A stretch of 64,000 nucleotides of DNA from Pontimonas salivibrio (GCF_002950575.1 NZ_CP026923.1:1-64000), one strand, 5' to 3'. Positions 35,199 to 44,741 are shown, counted from the first letter of the stretch. Notes: generated by a model from the sequence alone, not told the origin. Made by a program: numbers and translations.

Positions 35199-35383
35199 TT
35201 GAAAACTTTTGGCTAAACGCCCTGTACTCCGTCACCCCCACCATCCTCATCGGACTGATTTTTTGGTTCATCATGCGCTCAATCTTGAGCGCGGACCGCG
35301 GTGAACGTAAGGCATACGCGGACATTGAAGATCAAGAGCGCGCCAAGCGGGGGCTTGGCGCGGATGAAAAACCCATCCTTTAG
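35195..35383 (+). CDS. Small membrane protein (62 aa), second of a pair
   Basis: GTG at 35195 gives IENFWLNALYSVTPTILIGL then IFWFIMRSILSADRGERKAY: one helix followed by a charged cytoplasmic tail with ADIEDQERAKRGLG. Translation is coupled to the 33-residue gene by a four-base overlap. The pattern W-x-N-A-x-x-S-x-x-P-T is conserved, as far as I can recall, in related actinobacteria. A regulatory or structural role at the membrane is a guess. Confidence 0.68.
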   Translation: MIENFWLNALYSVTPTILIGLIFWFIMRSILSADRGERKAYADIEDQERAKRGLGADEKPIL

Positions 35384-35451
35384 AGGGTTTTCACCGGCAA
35401 CAGTGCTCTTGTTTCAAAGTCAGTAGTGGCGACCTACGAGACGGGGTCACC

Positions 35452-37506
35452 CTATTCAGTGCTGAGAAGTTCGATGAAACTTGGCATGAGTAGGTAGTTT
35501 CCCCACCTACTCAAATGGTCGCCGTCATAAAACATGTGGTGGCCATCCCGGAGGGTCTCGCACTCCAACCCCGGACACAGCGTGGAAAAAGTGTCCCATC
35601 TGGTTACCAGGCCTTCTTGTTCGAGGACGCTGATGCGTTGATTGGCCGGGGCGGCGAGTGTGTCGATGTATTGCCGGGACACAGAAAAACCGCCCTGGCA
35701 TTGGGGGTTCATCTGGTTAAACCAATCAGCGCAGCGAAAAACCGGCGAAGGGAAAACCGGAGTGGGCGAAGGTATCGTCACAACCAGACCCGCTTCTTTG
35801 AGAGTCATTAATGGCTCCCTTGCTTCCACCAACACTTGCTCTTCAACTTCCGCCGTTTGAGTAACCATGAAGTCGTCCAGGATTGCCTGTTGGCTTTGTG
35901 TTTGACCATCAATCAGACTCGAAATCCGTGGTGTGCGAAGCGAGGAGAACAGCACAAGGTCGCCGGGTTGTGACGACGCGATAATCTCCTCAACAACATC
36001 CTGGTACTCGGTGCAGCCATCGCGTGGGGTCAACAAACTGACGACACGGCATTGCCGGTCGTCCACTACTCGGTAGTCAAATCCGGCCACAGCGCGTAAT
36101 TCGGTGAGCAATGTTCCAAAGTGCCCAGCATGAGAATCGCCCACAACAAACACCGTGCGACCCTCTGCCCACCCTGCATACTCCGCATATTCGTCTTCAG
36201 GGTCACCTACTGACGCTGGGGGATCAAAAAGTTGGCCTTGCGAGGTCACACTCAAGGACAGAAACCGTTTGGTCCCTTTATCCCCTAAATAAAGAGAACC
36301 GGCGACAAACACCGTGGTCGCGACTGCCGCCGCGACCATTTTGCGGGGTGAAAGCGACAGGTGGAATTTTTGCCGCAGGATGGGTTGCTCCACAAAGCGA
36401 TACGACATCCACCCAAAGAGGAAGGTGAGTACCGTCGCGAGCACGTAGTGCCACCACAGTTCGAGACCAATTGTCCAGCGTAAGAACACAATGAACGCCC
36501 AATGCCAGAGGTAGAGGGAGTAGGACCAGTCACCCACAGTGATGGCAATCGGGTTGTGAAACACCGTCTTGCCGAACTGCGGTAGTTCCTCGGGACTGGC
36601 CTGAAGCGCGGCAATCATCACCGCTGTGCCCATCACTGCGGGTATCGCCCACGGGAAAGGGAACGAGGCCTGATCGGCAAACAACAGCGCCCACACCACC
36701 GCGGCAGCACCAAGCACGAGGAGGACACTGACCCAACGGCCCCTCGGGGGCCGCATCAGCCCTAACGCAAAGGCCAAAGCAAGTAGTGCCCCTGCGCCTA
36801 ATTCCCAAAACCGCGAGGTCAACAGGTAAAACGCACCAATGGGGTTGGCCGTGGTCTCCCAGACAGACCAAATGAAGGAAAAAACCGTGGCAATAGCGAT
36901 AGCAGCCATGGCGAGCAATCGACTTTGCCAACCAGCGCTCCGCGCCGCGGCCCAGATTCCCACCCACAATAAGAGCGGAAAGATCAGGTAAAACTGCTCT
37001 TCGACGCCGAGTGACCACGTGTGAGAGAACGCGTTGAAGGCTAAGCGCTCGTTGAAGTACCCCTGGTCAGATAAGTAAAGGGAAATATTGCCCAAGCCAA
37101 CACTCGCGGCAAGCGCGGTTTTTGGCCCATCCCCACCTAGGAAGAACCCGCGCGGGATGAAAAGGGCAACAAAAACCGCTGCCACGGCAAGGAACACAAA
37201 TAGGGCGGGTGCGATGCGGAGGAATCGCCTCGAATAAAAGCGAAAAAGCATCCCTCCCAAACCGGGTGACCAATCTCGAAGCAGAGAGAGGGTAATGACA
37301 AAACCCGAAATGACGAAGAAGATGTCCACACCGAGAAAACCGCCGGGAAGCCACTCCTTGTTGAGATGAAAAACGATCACGGCCACGACCGCAACGGCCC
37401 GGAGGACCTGAATTCCCGGATTCCTTCGAGGGCCTAAAGCCAAATGAGTCAGACCCCCGCCATCGTTGGCCACATCTCTCGTCCGATCAGGATTAGATAC
37501 CGACAT
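35452..37506 (-). CDS. Acyltransferase family 3 (OafA/YrhL-like) with SGNH domain
   Basis: Integral membrane O-acyltransferase for surface polysaccharide. GIQVLRAVAVVAVIVFHL and GGFLGVDIFFVISGFVIT are the acyltransferase-3 start and the R/H and D residues; about ten helices run to residue 400. The carboxy-terminal 240 residues are an SGNH hydrolase: FVVGDSHAGHFG is block I and HHMFYDGDHLSRWGNYLL holds the late D-x-x-H dyad. The fusion is typical of O-acetylation of cell-wall glycans. It lies directly after lysS on the same strand (23 bases). Confidence 0.87.
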   Translation of the reverse strand: MSVSNPDRTRDVANDGGGLTHLALGPRRNPGIQVLRAVAVVAVIVFHLNKEWLPGGFLGVDIFFVISGFVITLSLLRDWSPGLGGMLFRFYSRRFLRIAPALFVFLAVAAVFVALFIPRGFFLGGDGPKTALAASVGLGNISLYLSDQGYFNERLAFNAFSHTWSLGVEEQFYLIFPLLLWVGIWAAARSAGWQSRLLAMAAIAIATVFSFIWSVWETTANPIGAFYLLTSRFWELGAGALLALAFALGLMRPPRGRWVSVLLVLGAAAVVWALLFADQASFPFPWAIPAVMGTAVMIAALQASPEELPQFGKTVFHNPIAITVGDWSYSLYLWHWAFIVFLRWTIGLELWWHYVLATVLTFLFGWMSYRFVEQPILRQKFHLSLSPRKMVAAAVATTVFVAGSLYLGDKGTKRFLSLSVTSQGQLFDPPASVGDPEDEYAEYAGWAEGRTVFVVGDSHAGHFGTLLTELRAVAGFDYRVVDDRQCRVVSLLTPRDGCTEYQDVVEEIIASSQPGDLVLFSSLRTPRISSLIDGQTQSQQAILDDFMVTQTAEVEEQVLVEAREPLMTLKEAGLVVTIPSPTPVFPSPVFRCADWFNQMNPQCQGGFSVSRQYIDTLAAPANQRISVLEQEGLVTRWDTFSTLCPGLECETLRDGHHMFYDGDHLSRWGNYLLMPSFIELLSTE

Positions 37507-37529
37507 TGCCGTGGTGTGCCCAGCCCGGA

Positions 37530-39041
37530 TTACTTAACCAGAGGAAACAGAATGGTCTCGCGGATGCCCAAGCCCGTCAGAGCCATCAATAGGCGATCGA
37601 TGCCCATTCCCATTCCGCCACTAGGTGGCATGCCGTGCTCAAGAGCGCGGAGGAAATCTTCATCGAGCCTCATGGCCTCATGGTCACCCTGTGCTCCAAG
37701 CTGAGCTTGGAGCACGAAACGCTCCCGTTGAATGACCGGGTCCACAAGTTCTGAATAGCCGGTGGCGAGTTCGAAACCTCTGACATAGAGGTCCCACTTC
37801 TCAACCACACCGTCAATGTCCCGGTGGTCGCGCACCAAGGGTGAGGTGTCGACGGGGAAGTCCATCACAAATGTGGGCGCGACGAGGCCTGGTTTCACAA
37901 AGTGTTCCCACAGCTCTTCAACCAGTTTCCCGTGGGTGGGTAGTGCCACCTCAAGCTCCAACGAGTCCGCCATTTTCTGCAAGGTCGTGGCGTCCGTGTC
38001 AGGAGTGATTTCTTCACCAGCTTTTTCCGACAACGAGCCATACAGCGACAACCTGTCCCACTGGCCACCCAGGTCGTACTCGGTGCCATCAGACCAGGTC
38101 ACGACATGGCCGCCAGCGACCGCGCTGGCGGCGCTTTGGACGAGTTCTTGGGTGAGGTCGGCCATGGTGTTGTAGTTGCCATAGGCCTGGTAGGCCTCCA
38201 GCATGGAAAACTCTGGGCTGTGGGTGGAGTCTGCGCCTTCGTTTCTGAAGTTGCGGTTGATTTCGAAAACGCGCTCAATACCTCCGACAACCGCGCGCTT
38301 CAGAAAAAGCTCCGGTGCAATCCGCAAAAACAGTTCGGTATCAAAAGCGTTGGAGTGGGTCACAAAGGGTCGTGCGGTGGCACCACCGTGCAGAGTTTGC
38401 AACATCGGGGTTTCCACTTCGAGGTAGTCGTGTTCTGCGAAGGTGTCTCGAAGGGAGCGCATCACCGATGCCCTGGTGCGCACAGTGTCCCTGGCTTGTT
38501 GCCGGACAATGAGGTCCAGGTAGCGCTGTCGAACCCGTGTTTCTTCGTTCAGGTCACTGTGAAGGTTGGGCAGAGGCAACAGTGCCTTAGCGGCAATGTG
38601 CCAGGTGGATACCCAGATAGATAGCTCACCGCGTTTTGAAGTGACCACTTCACCGGAGACGAAAAGGTGATCGCCAAGGTCTACCCAGTCCCGAAAGTGG
38701 CCAAAAGATTCTTCGCCCACTTCACCAAACGACACCATGGCCTGCAGTGGGGTGCCCGCACCATCTTGCAGGGCGACAAAAGCAAGCTTCCCGGTCAATC
38801 GCACATGCATCACACGACCGGCGACCCCAACATGTTCACCAGTCTTCGCTTCGGCCTCTAAATGGCCGAAGCGCTCCCGCACCTCCGGAATGGTGGTGGT
38901 GATGGGCAACTCCACCGGGTAGGCCTCCACACCGGCAGAGAGCATGTCGGCCCTCTTTGCCATACGCACGGCCTGCTGTTCGACAACATCTTCGAAGGCG
39001 TCATCGGCGGCCGACTCTGAACCGGTGGGCTGTTGTTCCAT
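37530..39041 (-). CDS. lysS: Lysyl-tRNA synthetase (class II)
   Basis: Motif 2 is FRNEGADSTHSPEFSMLEAYQAY; motif 3 is GGMGMGIDRLLMALTG; an OB-fold (VGVAGRVMHVRLTGKLAFVALQD) sits before. Charges tRNA-Lys. The open frame starts at a TTG (39053), but ATG at 39041 is the first strong start. About 20 acidic residues precede the conserved part. 503 residues, normal. Confidence 0.95.
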   Translation of the reverse strand: MEQQPTGSESAADDAFEDVVEQQAVRMAKRADMLSAGVEAYPVELPITTTIPEVRERFGHLEAEAKTGEHVGVAGRVMHVRLTGKLAFVALQDGAGTPLQAMVSFGEVGEESFGHFRDWVDLGDHLFVSGEVVTSKRGELSIWVSTWHIAAKALLPLPNLHSDLNEETRVRQRYLDLIVRQQARDTVRTRASVMRSLRDTFAEHDYLEVETPMLQTLHGGATARPFVTHSNAFDTELFLRIAPELFLKRAVVGGIERVFEINRNFRNEGADSTHSPEFSMLEAYQAYGNYNTMADLTQELVQSAASAVAGGHVVTWSDGTEYDLGGQWDRLSLYGSLSEKAGEEITPDTDATTLQKMADSLELEVALPTHGKLVEELWEHFVKPGLVAPTFVMDFPVDTSPLVRDHRDIDGVVEKWDLYVRGFELATGYSELVDPVIQRERFVLQAQLGAQGDHEAMRLDEDFLRALEHGMPPSGGMGMGIDRLLMALTGLGIRETILFPLVK

Positions 39042-39270
39042 GTGATGTCTCAATTTCGCTTGGGTGGAGCTTCGCTGTAGTGCGGGGCTTGGGCCCCCGT
39101 GCAGCAGTCTTAATCCCTAAACCAGTTGGCCGCTATTGAGGACTACCGCATTCACCACTACCACCAAAAAGGTGTGCAGGGGCGCACGCCCTCCAGCCTA
39201 CTGAGACCCGTCGGCTGATGGAGCGTCATACGCTGGTTTGCTGCGTGCGGTGGCATTGGGCCCTGCTGGG

Positions 39271-39330
39271 CTGTACTGGGCTGGGCTCTACTGGGCTGGG
39301 CTCTACTGGGCTGGGCTTTACTGGCCTGAG
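39271..39330 (-). repeat. Four 15-bp tandem repeats across the panC stop codon
   Basis: On the panC strand the unit is CAGTAGAGCCCAGCC (CAGTAAAGCCCAGCC in the first full unit, CAGTAC in the last). Each of the first three brings a stop (TAA, TAG, TAG) in the panC frame. The rest of 39042-39270 holds no gene. Confidence 0.8.
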
Positions 39331-40193
39331 CTGTGCGCTCCAACGCTCGGCATCCACACGTTATCGAGTAGTCGGGTCGTGCCGACCCGAATGGCCCCCA
39401 CAACGACCATTTCGCCGGTTGGGTGCTGCTCCCAGGGTGTGAAGGTGTCACTGGATACAGCCTCAAGGTAATCAAGTTCAATCCCTGGGGCTTCGCGCAG
39501 CACCTGGCGTGCCTGTTTGATTCGCTCCAGTGAGTCTGTGGGGTCAGTTGTGTTGGAGGCGTTTTCAATGGCGCGCAGTTCCCGTTGCAGGATCAGGGCA
39601 TCAGCCCTTCCCTCCGGCGTGAGATACACGTTTCGTGAGCTCAGCGCCAAACCGTCATCGTCGCGGACGATATCTCCACGGATGATTTTTACCGGGAACC
39701 CTTCGCGAGCAACCATCTGTTCAATAGCGATGAGTTGTTGGGCGTCTTTTTTGCCAAACACTGCCACGTCACAGGCCACAAGCTGAAACAACCGGGCCAC
39801 GACGGTGAGGACACCGTCGAAATGGCCCGGGCGGTGTTCTCCCTCGAACACATCACCGATTTCCCCCGCGCTCAGCGTGGGGGTGTTTTCTGGCCCATCC
39901 GGATAAATGTCGGACAGTCCTGGGGTGAACACCACATCCACGCCACTGTGGCGGAGGGCTTCTAGGTCTGATTCGAGTGAGCGCGGGTAGCGCTCAAAAT
40001 CTTCTCCTGGGCCAAATTGCAGGGGGTTCACGAAAATACTGACTACGACATGGTCGGCTGCAGCTCGAGCCTTTTCGATTAACGAGAGGTGCCCGCGGTG
40101 TAGTGAGCCCATTGTGGGGACAAAACCAATGGTTTCCCCCGCACCGTGGACACGCTTGGACCACGCCTGCATGTCTTGGGCGCTGGTAATCAC
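39318..40193 (-). CDS. panC: Pantoate-beta-alanine ligase
   Basis: Makes pantothenate from pantoate, beta-alanine and ATP. IGFVPTMGSLHRGHLSLI has the HxGH signature; VVSIFVNPLQFGPGEDFERYPR, DVAVFGKKDAQQL and GLALSSRNVYL (with the K-x-S-K-like ATP loop) follow. 291 residues. GTG at 40193 overlaps the preceding stop by one base. The final codons and stop lie inside a 15-bp tandem repeat. Confidence 0.95.
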   Translation of the reverse strand: MITSAQDMQAWSKRVHGAGETIGFVPTMGSLHRGHLSLIEKARAAADHVVVSIFVNPLQFGPGEDFERYPRSLESDLEALRHSGVDVVFTPGLSDIYPDGPENTPTLSAGEIGDVFEGEHRPGHFDGVLTVVARLFQLVACDVAVFGKKDAQQLIAIEQMVAREGFPVKIIRGDIVRDDDGLALSSRNVYLTPEGRADALILQRELRAIENASNTTDPTDSLERIKQARQVLREAPGIELDYLEAVSSDTFTPWEQHPTGEMVVVGAIRVGTTRLLDNVWMPSVGAHSSGQ

Positions 40194-40987
40194 TACCGGG
40201 CCTCTGGATGATGCGGTTGCTGGCCAGTGGGGTCACTGCCTGGTATTTCTGGGCCAAAGCCGTCCATGTCGAGCAGTTCAGACGCAGTCACACCATCAGG
40301 TTGGTCTACTGAGTGACTTCGAATGATGCCGTCAATGGTGGCGTGCAGGAGGCTTTGAAGCGCCTGTGGTGCGTGGTCAACACCGGCATCCAGCAGCGGT
40401 TGGAGGGACGCGTTAACGAAACGTTGGGTCTGCTCCGTCGCGAGCGCCACGCTCTCGTTAAAAGCCGTTTCCGCTTCGGGGCTAATCACGAGCGCTTCCA
40501 TCCCCATCTCGAGGGCCAAGGCTTGACCGATGGGCGCTACTGGGCCGTGCGCCACCACACCACACCATGCGCCTCTTAGGCGCCTGATATCTAACGAATG
40601 TCCGGTCAGTGGCAACAAGGGCACAAGGCGCACCGTGATGGCCCCTTGGGCCATCACGGGTGCCAGTGACTCAAGGGAGTCGTGTGCGGAGAGTTGGCAG
40701 ACAATTTGGCCTGGTTGGCAGAGTTTCTTGGTGTCAATGTCGTCCACCACATGGGCGAGTGCGTCGCCATCAGTGGCGAGAATCACCATCTCGCTGCGGC
40801 GAATAATGTCGTCAATGTCCATGACCGGTACACCGGGCAAGAGTGCTTCGACGTGGTCGGCACGATCTTCCGGTGGGGCACTCCTACCGATCAGTGCGTG
40901 ACCGGCTCCGGCCAACGCTTGCGCCATGACGGCTCCAGCCGGTGAGTCACCGACTAACCCAATGCCCATCCTGGCGTCGTGATTCAC
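40193..40987 (-). CDS. Rossmann-like/DUF2520 protein
   Basis: MGIGLVGDSPAGAVMAQALAGAGHALIG is a dinucleotide-binding start, and MVILATDGDALAHVV follows as in F420- or NAD-dependent reductase-like proteins. DUF2520 takes the carboxy half. The family commonly precedes panC in actinobacteria and may supply a dehydrogenase (ketopantoate reductase-like) step, but this is not shown. GTGA overlap with the PH-domain gene upstream and one-base overlap with panC. Confidence 0.75.
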   Translation of the reverse strand: MNHDARMGIGLVGDSPAGAVMAQALAGAGHALIGRSAPPEDRADHVEALLPGVPVMDIDDIIRRSEMVILATDGDALAHVVDDIDTKKLCQPGQIVCQLSAHDSLESLAPVMAQGAITVRLVPLLPLTGHSLDIRRLRGAWCGVVAHGPVAPIGQALALEMGMEALVISPEAETAFNESVALATEQTQRFVNASLQPLLDAGVDHAPQALQSLLHATIDGIIRSHSVDQPDGVTASELLDMDGFGPEIPGSDPTGQQPHHPEAR

Positions 40988-42708
40988 GATTCGTGGCCTA
41001 TCTGTTGCGTGGTTGCAGTGGCACTTAACGCAGTGGGGCTCACAGTGTCTGGGCGTGGTGGGGTGAGGTGCCCGGTGCTGGTTTCACGGTTGTGTTCAAT
41101 TGCTCGCACTATTCGCGTGGAAAGAGTTTCCAAGAATGGTCTGGCGTCAGTCTTTTCAAACCCCACCATGCGTGTCACTCCGGGCCCTGGAACGATATTG
41201 CATTCCAACCCGTCTAAACCGGTAATTGCGTGCCACGGGCCGCGAAAGCGCGCAGCGCTTTGAATGCGGCGAAGGGGCACAATCCCCAACTTTCGCACCA
41301 GAACTCCGGTGCGAAGCCACAGGGCGCCCTCAATAATCCCGAGGCTGTGAACGTGGAAGGACAAAATGAGGCGCAGGCGTGCCATCCTGCCCGGTCGAAT
41401 GATGAGGTCGTCTGTGCCACCGCGTCCCGCGGTGTCGTGATCCAAGGATGTGTTGTCCGCCGCCAGTGTCTGGGCGAGCGAGCCGGTCGCTCCGGCCTCG
41501 ATGGCAGCGAGGCCGCGGTCGCCTAGAGCTTCGTGAACAAACAACTTCGCCACAGTGCGAACGTCATCTAGGTGGCCAACGGGCAGAACCATTTGGTGTG
41601 AGGGGCCTTGGTTTGATTCGGACTGGCCTGGGGTGATCGCGCGGTGTATTTCGACTCGCCACCAACCAAAAAGCCGCCACGGCCACGGTTGTGAGATGTG
41701 GAGGGCGTGAACCTTGTCGGGGGGAATACTGGCAGCGGTTGTTGAGAGCAAGCCGTAGCTGACTCGAACCGAATCACCCACTGTTTCTAACCGGAATTGG
41801 CTGGCCCTAGTCCACCCCCTGGCAATGGAGATCACATAGACCAAGGCAGCAGGAAACGCCCCAATCCACCACTCCAGATCCCCGGTGATCACGAACCCCC
41901 CGATGATCACCGCAAACACCAGAACGAACCAAAAGGTTTCCAAGCTCACAATCAGCGAACCTAAAAGTCGACCGAAGGGCACTTCGACGTGGCGGACCAC
42001 GTCCGGTTCCACACCGTCGCTTCCCCCCAAAGCAACCGTGGCGTAATCGACAGAGTCACCCACTGCGGCGGAATTACCACCCTCTGCATCGGTGGCACCC
42101 TCCATGCTCTGGCTGTGCTGGCTCTGACTTGGCTCCCTGTGGCTGTGCTCTGACTGCACGACAATGCGTCGAAGTTCGGTTGCCACTGGGTAGGCGAGGT
42201 AGGACAGGCTGACGTTCGCGTCAGATCCTGCTGCCTGGAATTCCAGTTTTGACAAACCGAGAAGTCTGGGGATGAGTGGTCGCCAAATGGCGACACTGTT
42301 GATTCGGTCTCGCCGTGCACGGCGGTGTGTGCGAAATAGCACCCCGTCTCGCACTTCAATCACGTCATCGTCAATGCGCACGGTGTGCATAAACCAGGTC
42401 AGCCACAGCCACCCGGCACCTAAAGCAGCCACCAACAGGATGAGTCCTGTCCCCACCAGCAGGGAACCCCCAAATGGCAGTGGAGGTAATTCACCAATTT
42501 CGGTGTCCGGAAACTCTTGGTAGACCAGGTAGTTCGAGAACGCTGATAGGGCTTGGTCCCACACGGTAGCCAGAAACACACCCGCAACGGCGGCTACTGC
42601 TAAACCCCCGCGGAGCACTGGGGTCAGTGGGTGTAGTCGGTGCCAGTCCCCATCGGCGTATGTCTGGGCGCGTTTGGTGGGGGCTGGCCCATTCGCCGCC
42701 TCCGTCAC
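40984..42708 (-). CDS. PH-domain membrane protein (YdbT-like)
   Basis: 574 residues with three bacterial PH (bPH2) domains, each preceded by membrane helices: helices at residues 35-55, 75-110, 240-300 and 440-475; PH signatures are VIEVRDGVLFRTHRRARRD, RLETVGDSVRVSYGLLSTT and LWLRTGVLVRKLG. A polar S/Q/H-rich linker lies at 190-215. A pair of PH proteins in this place is a standing feature of the actinobacterial folate cluster; function unknown, possibly membrane stress or lipid-related. ATGA overlap with the shorter PH gene. Confidence 0.82.
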   Translation of the reverse strand: MTEAANGPAPTKRAQTYADGDWHRLHPLTPVLRGGLAVAAVAGVFLATVWDQALSAFSNYLVYQEFPDTEIGELPPLPFGGSLLVGTGLILLVAALGAGWLWLTWFMHTVRIDDDVIEVRDGVLFRTHRRARRDRINSVAIWRPLIPRLLGLSKLEFQAAGSDANVSLSYLAYPVATELRRIVVQSEHSHREPSQSQHSQSMEGATDAEGGNSAAVGDSVDYATVALGGSDGVEPDVVRHVEVPFGRLLGSLIVSLETFWFVLVFAVIIGGFVITGDLEWWIGAFPAALVYVISIARGWTRASQFRLETVGDSVRVSYGLLSTTAASIPPDKVHALHISQPWPWRLFGWWRVEIHRAITPGQSESNQGPSHQMVLPVGHLDDVRTVAKLFVHEALGDRGLAAIEAGATGSLAQTLAADNTSLDHDTAGRGGTDDLIIRPGRMARLRLILSFHVHSLGIIEGALWLRTGVLVRKLGIVPLRRIQSAARFRGPWHAITGLDGLECNIVPGPGVTRMVGFEKTDARPFLETLSTRIVRAIEHNRETSTGHLTPPRPDTVSPTALSATATTQQIGHES

Positions 42709-43277
42709 AGTCCTGCTCGCCTCGATTCGGCGAGCGCGACAAGGTCGTCACGGAGCACTTCCGCATCGGCCATCACGATTCCTGGAATCGTGACGCCGGA
42801 GCTTGCCGCTGCGGTAACGAGTCGAATTTCTGCCAAACCGAGAAGGCGAGACAAGGGCCCGCGGTTGATGTCGACCAATTGCAACCTGCCGTAGGGGACA
42901 GCGACTTGACGTTGGAAGATCACTCCGCGGCGAAACACAAAGTCGTCATCTCGAAGCCAGTAGCGCATGGCTCGAACCCTGAAGGGCACCAGGACGAGGT
43001 TTCCCACTCCGACGACTACGGCCAGTCCAAAGACAATCCACGCCAGAAATGGTGGCAGCACGTCGGGGCGAAGGAGTGGCAGCAGGGTGGCGCCGATAAT
43101 GAGCGCAAAAAGAAAGCCGAGGGTGACAAATTCGTCGACCATGTGTTTGGGTGAAATGCCCTGCCAGGTAATCTCTTCCTGCTCACTATTGGCCACCGCA
43201 GAATCGGTGGGACCGGCATGCACAGCGGCATTACCAGCGTTGCCTTCTGAGGGCGAAGTGGGTTCGGTGTCACTCAT
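42705..43277 (-). CDS. PH-domain membrane protein (YdbS-like)
   Basis: Two helices (FVTLGFLFALIIGATLLPLL and FLAWIVFGLAVVVGVGNLV) and one bPH2 domain: YWLRDDDFVFRRGVIF and VAVPYGRLQLVDINRGPLSRLLGLAEI, the family signature. ATG at 43277 gives 190 residues and overlaps the DUF3180 stop by four bases; the frame stays open to 43331. Partner of the larger PH protein downstream. Confidence 0.82.
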   Translation of the reverse strand: MSDTEPTSPSEGNAGNAAVHAGPTDSAVANSEQEEITWQGISPKHMVDEFVTLGFLFALIIGATLLPLLRPDVLPPFLAWIVFGLAVVVGVGNLVLVPFRVRAMRYWLRDDDFVFRRGVIFQRQVAVPYGRLQLVDINRGPLSRLLGLAEIRLVTAAASSGVTIPGIVMADAEVLRDDLVALAESRRAGL

Positions 43278-43774
43278 GCGAGTTCTCCTTCCACTGCGGA
43301 ATTGTCGTCGTCGCTGGGTGGTATTTGACACCAGCGCTCGGCTAGCAGACTACCGACCACCAGAATGACTCCGCCGAGTCCTGTCACAGCGGCGACAATC
43401 ACCGAATCCCAGACGACCACCATTCGTCCCAAGAAAAAGACCACAACACCCACGCCCACACCGGCCAATAGGGCGCCTGTGAGGGATCCGGCTTTCGCGA
43501 GAAGTAACACCCTCATCGCGTAAAAGGGATTTATTGCGGGTGCCCTTGTCGTGGGCGCATCGTCTTTAGCGTCCGACCTGTCTTTCGTGGCCTGTCGAAT
43601 AGGCCAGGCCAGTGCCGGCAAGAGTCCCCCAATAAGTAGCAGGGTGACTCCGAGGGTGAGTGATGGGGTGAACACCGGTTCGCCCATTCGCACCAACACC
43701 ATTTCGGCCACAAACATGACTACCGCCCCCACGGCGAACAACGCTGTGATGATCCCCGGGCGAGTGGGAGTCAC
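43274..43774 (-). CDS. DUF3180 membrane protein
   Basis: 166 residues, four helices in two pairs (GIITALFAVGAVVMFVAEM, LTLGVTLLLIGGLLPALAW, then two near 100-145). The family is a small actinobacterial membrane protein that nearly always follows folK. Role unknown. GTG or ATG start within a four-base overlap with folK. Confidence 0.8.
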   Translation of the reverse strand: MTPTRPGIITALFAVGAVVMFVAEMVLVRMGEPVFTPSLTLGVTLLLIGGLLPALAWPIRQATKDRSDAKDDAPTTRAPAINPFYAMRVLLLAKAGSLTGALLAGVGVGVVVFFLGRMVVVWDSVIVAAVTGLGGVILVVGSLLAERWCQIPPSDDDNSAVEGELA

Positions 43775-44370
43775 GCCTGCTCCTGGGCTCCGGTGGGGTT
43801 GGCCTGGGAAACTACCTGGTCCCCTAAATGGCTGAGTAGTTGCCTGACCGGGCCAAGGCCCGGAAGGGTGGCCTCTGGATCGATTTCACTCCACGGGCGA
43901 AGCACGAACTCTCGTTCGTGCGCGCGGGGGTGGGGAAGAGTGAGCCGCGACGAGTGTGACTGGACATCGTCGTAGCTGATGAGGTCCAGATCGAGTGTGC
44001 GGTTGGCATACGCGGTTCCATCGCGCGTTCTGCCGTGCTGAGCTTCGATTCCTAACAAAATGTCTAACAGGGCTTCTGGTTGCCATGCCGTTTCGATCAA
44101 GACAACTTGGTTCACATAGCCCGGTGCTGTGTCGTCATAACCGGATGCGGTGAGCGCCACCGTCTCGTGAAGGCCAGATTCAACGAGGACACGAATTCCT
44201 TCAGTGGCCCTCAGGTCGGCAACAGCCTGGAACAGTGTTTCCTCCCGGTCACCCAGGTTGCTGCCCAGAGCCACCACTGCGTGATGCCAATGTTCGCGGG
44301 GCAGCAAGGCCCGATCACGCGCCTCATGTTCGACCGGTGTGGCAGCAGCCGGGATATCTTCGTGACTCAT
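43771..44370 (-). CDS. folK: HPPK, 2-amino-4-hydroxy-6-hydroxymethyldihydropteridine pyrophosphokinase
   Basis: Transfers pyrophosphate from ATP to hydroxymethyldihydropterin. HAVVALGSNLGDREETLFQAV is the start of the domain, YVNQVVLIET the pterin part and RTLDLDLISYDD the signature with metal-binding aspartates. ATG at 44370 is chosen because it overlaps folB by four bases; the frame is open to 44490 inside folB. Ends HPRAHEREFVLRPWSEIDP, as usual. Confidence 0.94.
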   Translation of the reverse strand: MSHEDIPAAATPVEHEARDRALLPREHWHHAVVALGSNLGDREETLFQAVADLRATEGIRVLVESGLHETVALTASGYDDTAPGYVNQVVLIETAWQPEALLDILLGIEAQHGRTRDGTAYANRTLDLDLISYDDVQSHSSRLTLPHPRAHEREFVLRPWSEIDPEATLPGLGPVRQLLSHLGDQVVSQANPTGAQEQA

Positions 44371-44741
44371 GGTGTCGATTCTGGTCGATTCCTCGTCACG
44401 GTGACAGCGATATCTGCCACCTTCTGTGACAGCGGGGCACCCGGTTTGTGAACGGTCACCGTTGCGGCCACAGGTTGTGGAAATTCCCACACCACACCCA
44501 GCACCTTCGCTGCCAAGGTTTCAATCAGGTCCACCGGCTCTCCGGTGACGACCGCCTCGACCGCGTCGATGAGTTCGGCATAGTTCACGGTGTCTGCCAC
44601 ATCCTCACTGTCGGCGGACACAGCAGTGTCCAACTCAATGTCTAAGTCGATGAGGAAGCGCTGGCCGTCTTGTTTTTCATGGTCAAACACCCCGTGGTAG
44701 CCCCACAGTTCTAACCCGGTCACGACAATCCGATCAGCCAC
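44367..44741 (-). CDS. folB: Dihydroneopterin aldolase
   Basis: 124 residues. GLELWGYHGVFDHEKQDGQRFLIDLDIE carries the G-Y-H-G-V and E residues of the active site; YAELIDAVEAVV and LIETLA follow, with VHKPGAPLSQKVADIAVTV holding the catalytic lysine. GTG at 44741 overlaps the folP stop by one base. Confidence 0.94.
   Translation of the reverse strand: MADRIVVTGLELWGYHGVFDHEKQDGQRFLIDLDIELDTAVSADSEDVADTVNYAELIDAVEAVVTGEPVDLIETLAAKVLGVVWEFPQPVAATVTVHKPGAPLSQKVADIAVTVTRNRPESTP

Noticed and set aside
42100-42160. Repeats in the linker of the larger PH protein (CTCTGGCTGTGCTGG-like)
   Set aside because: Imperfect and inside coding sequence; it encodes a plain S/Q/H-rich linker, and no stop codon is involved.
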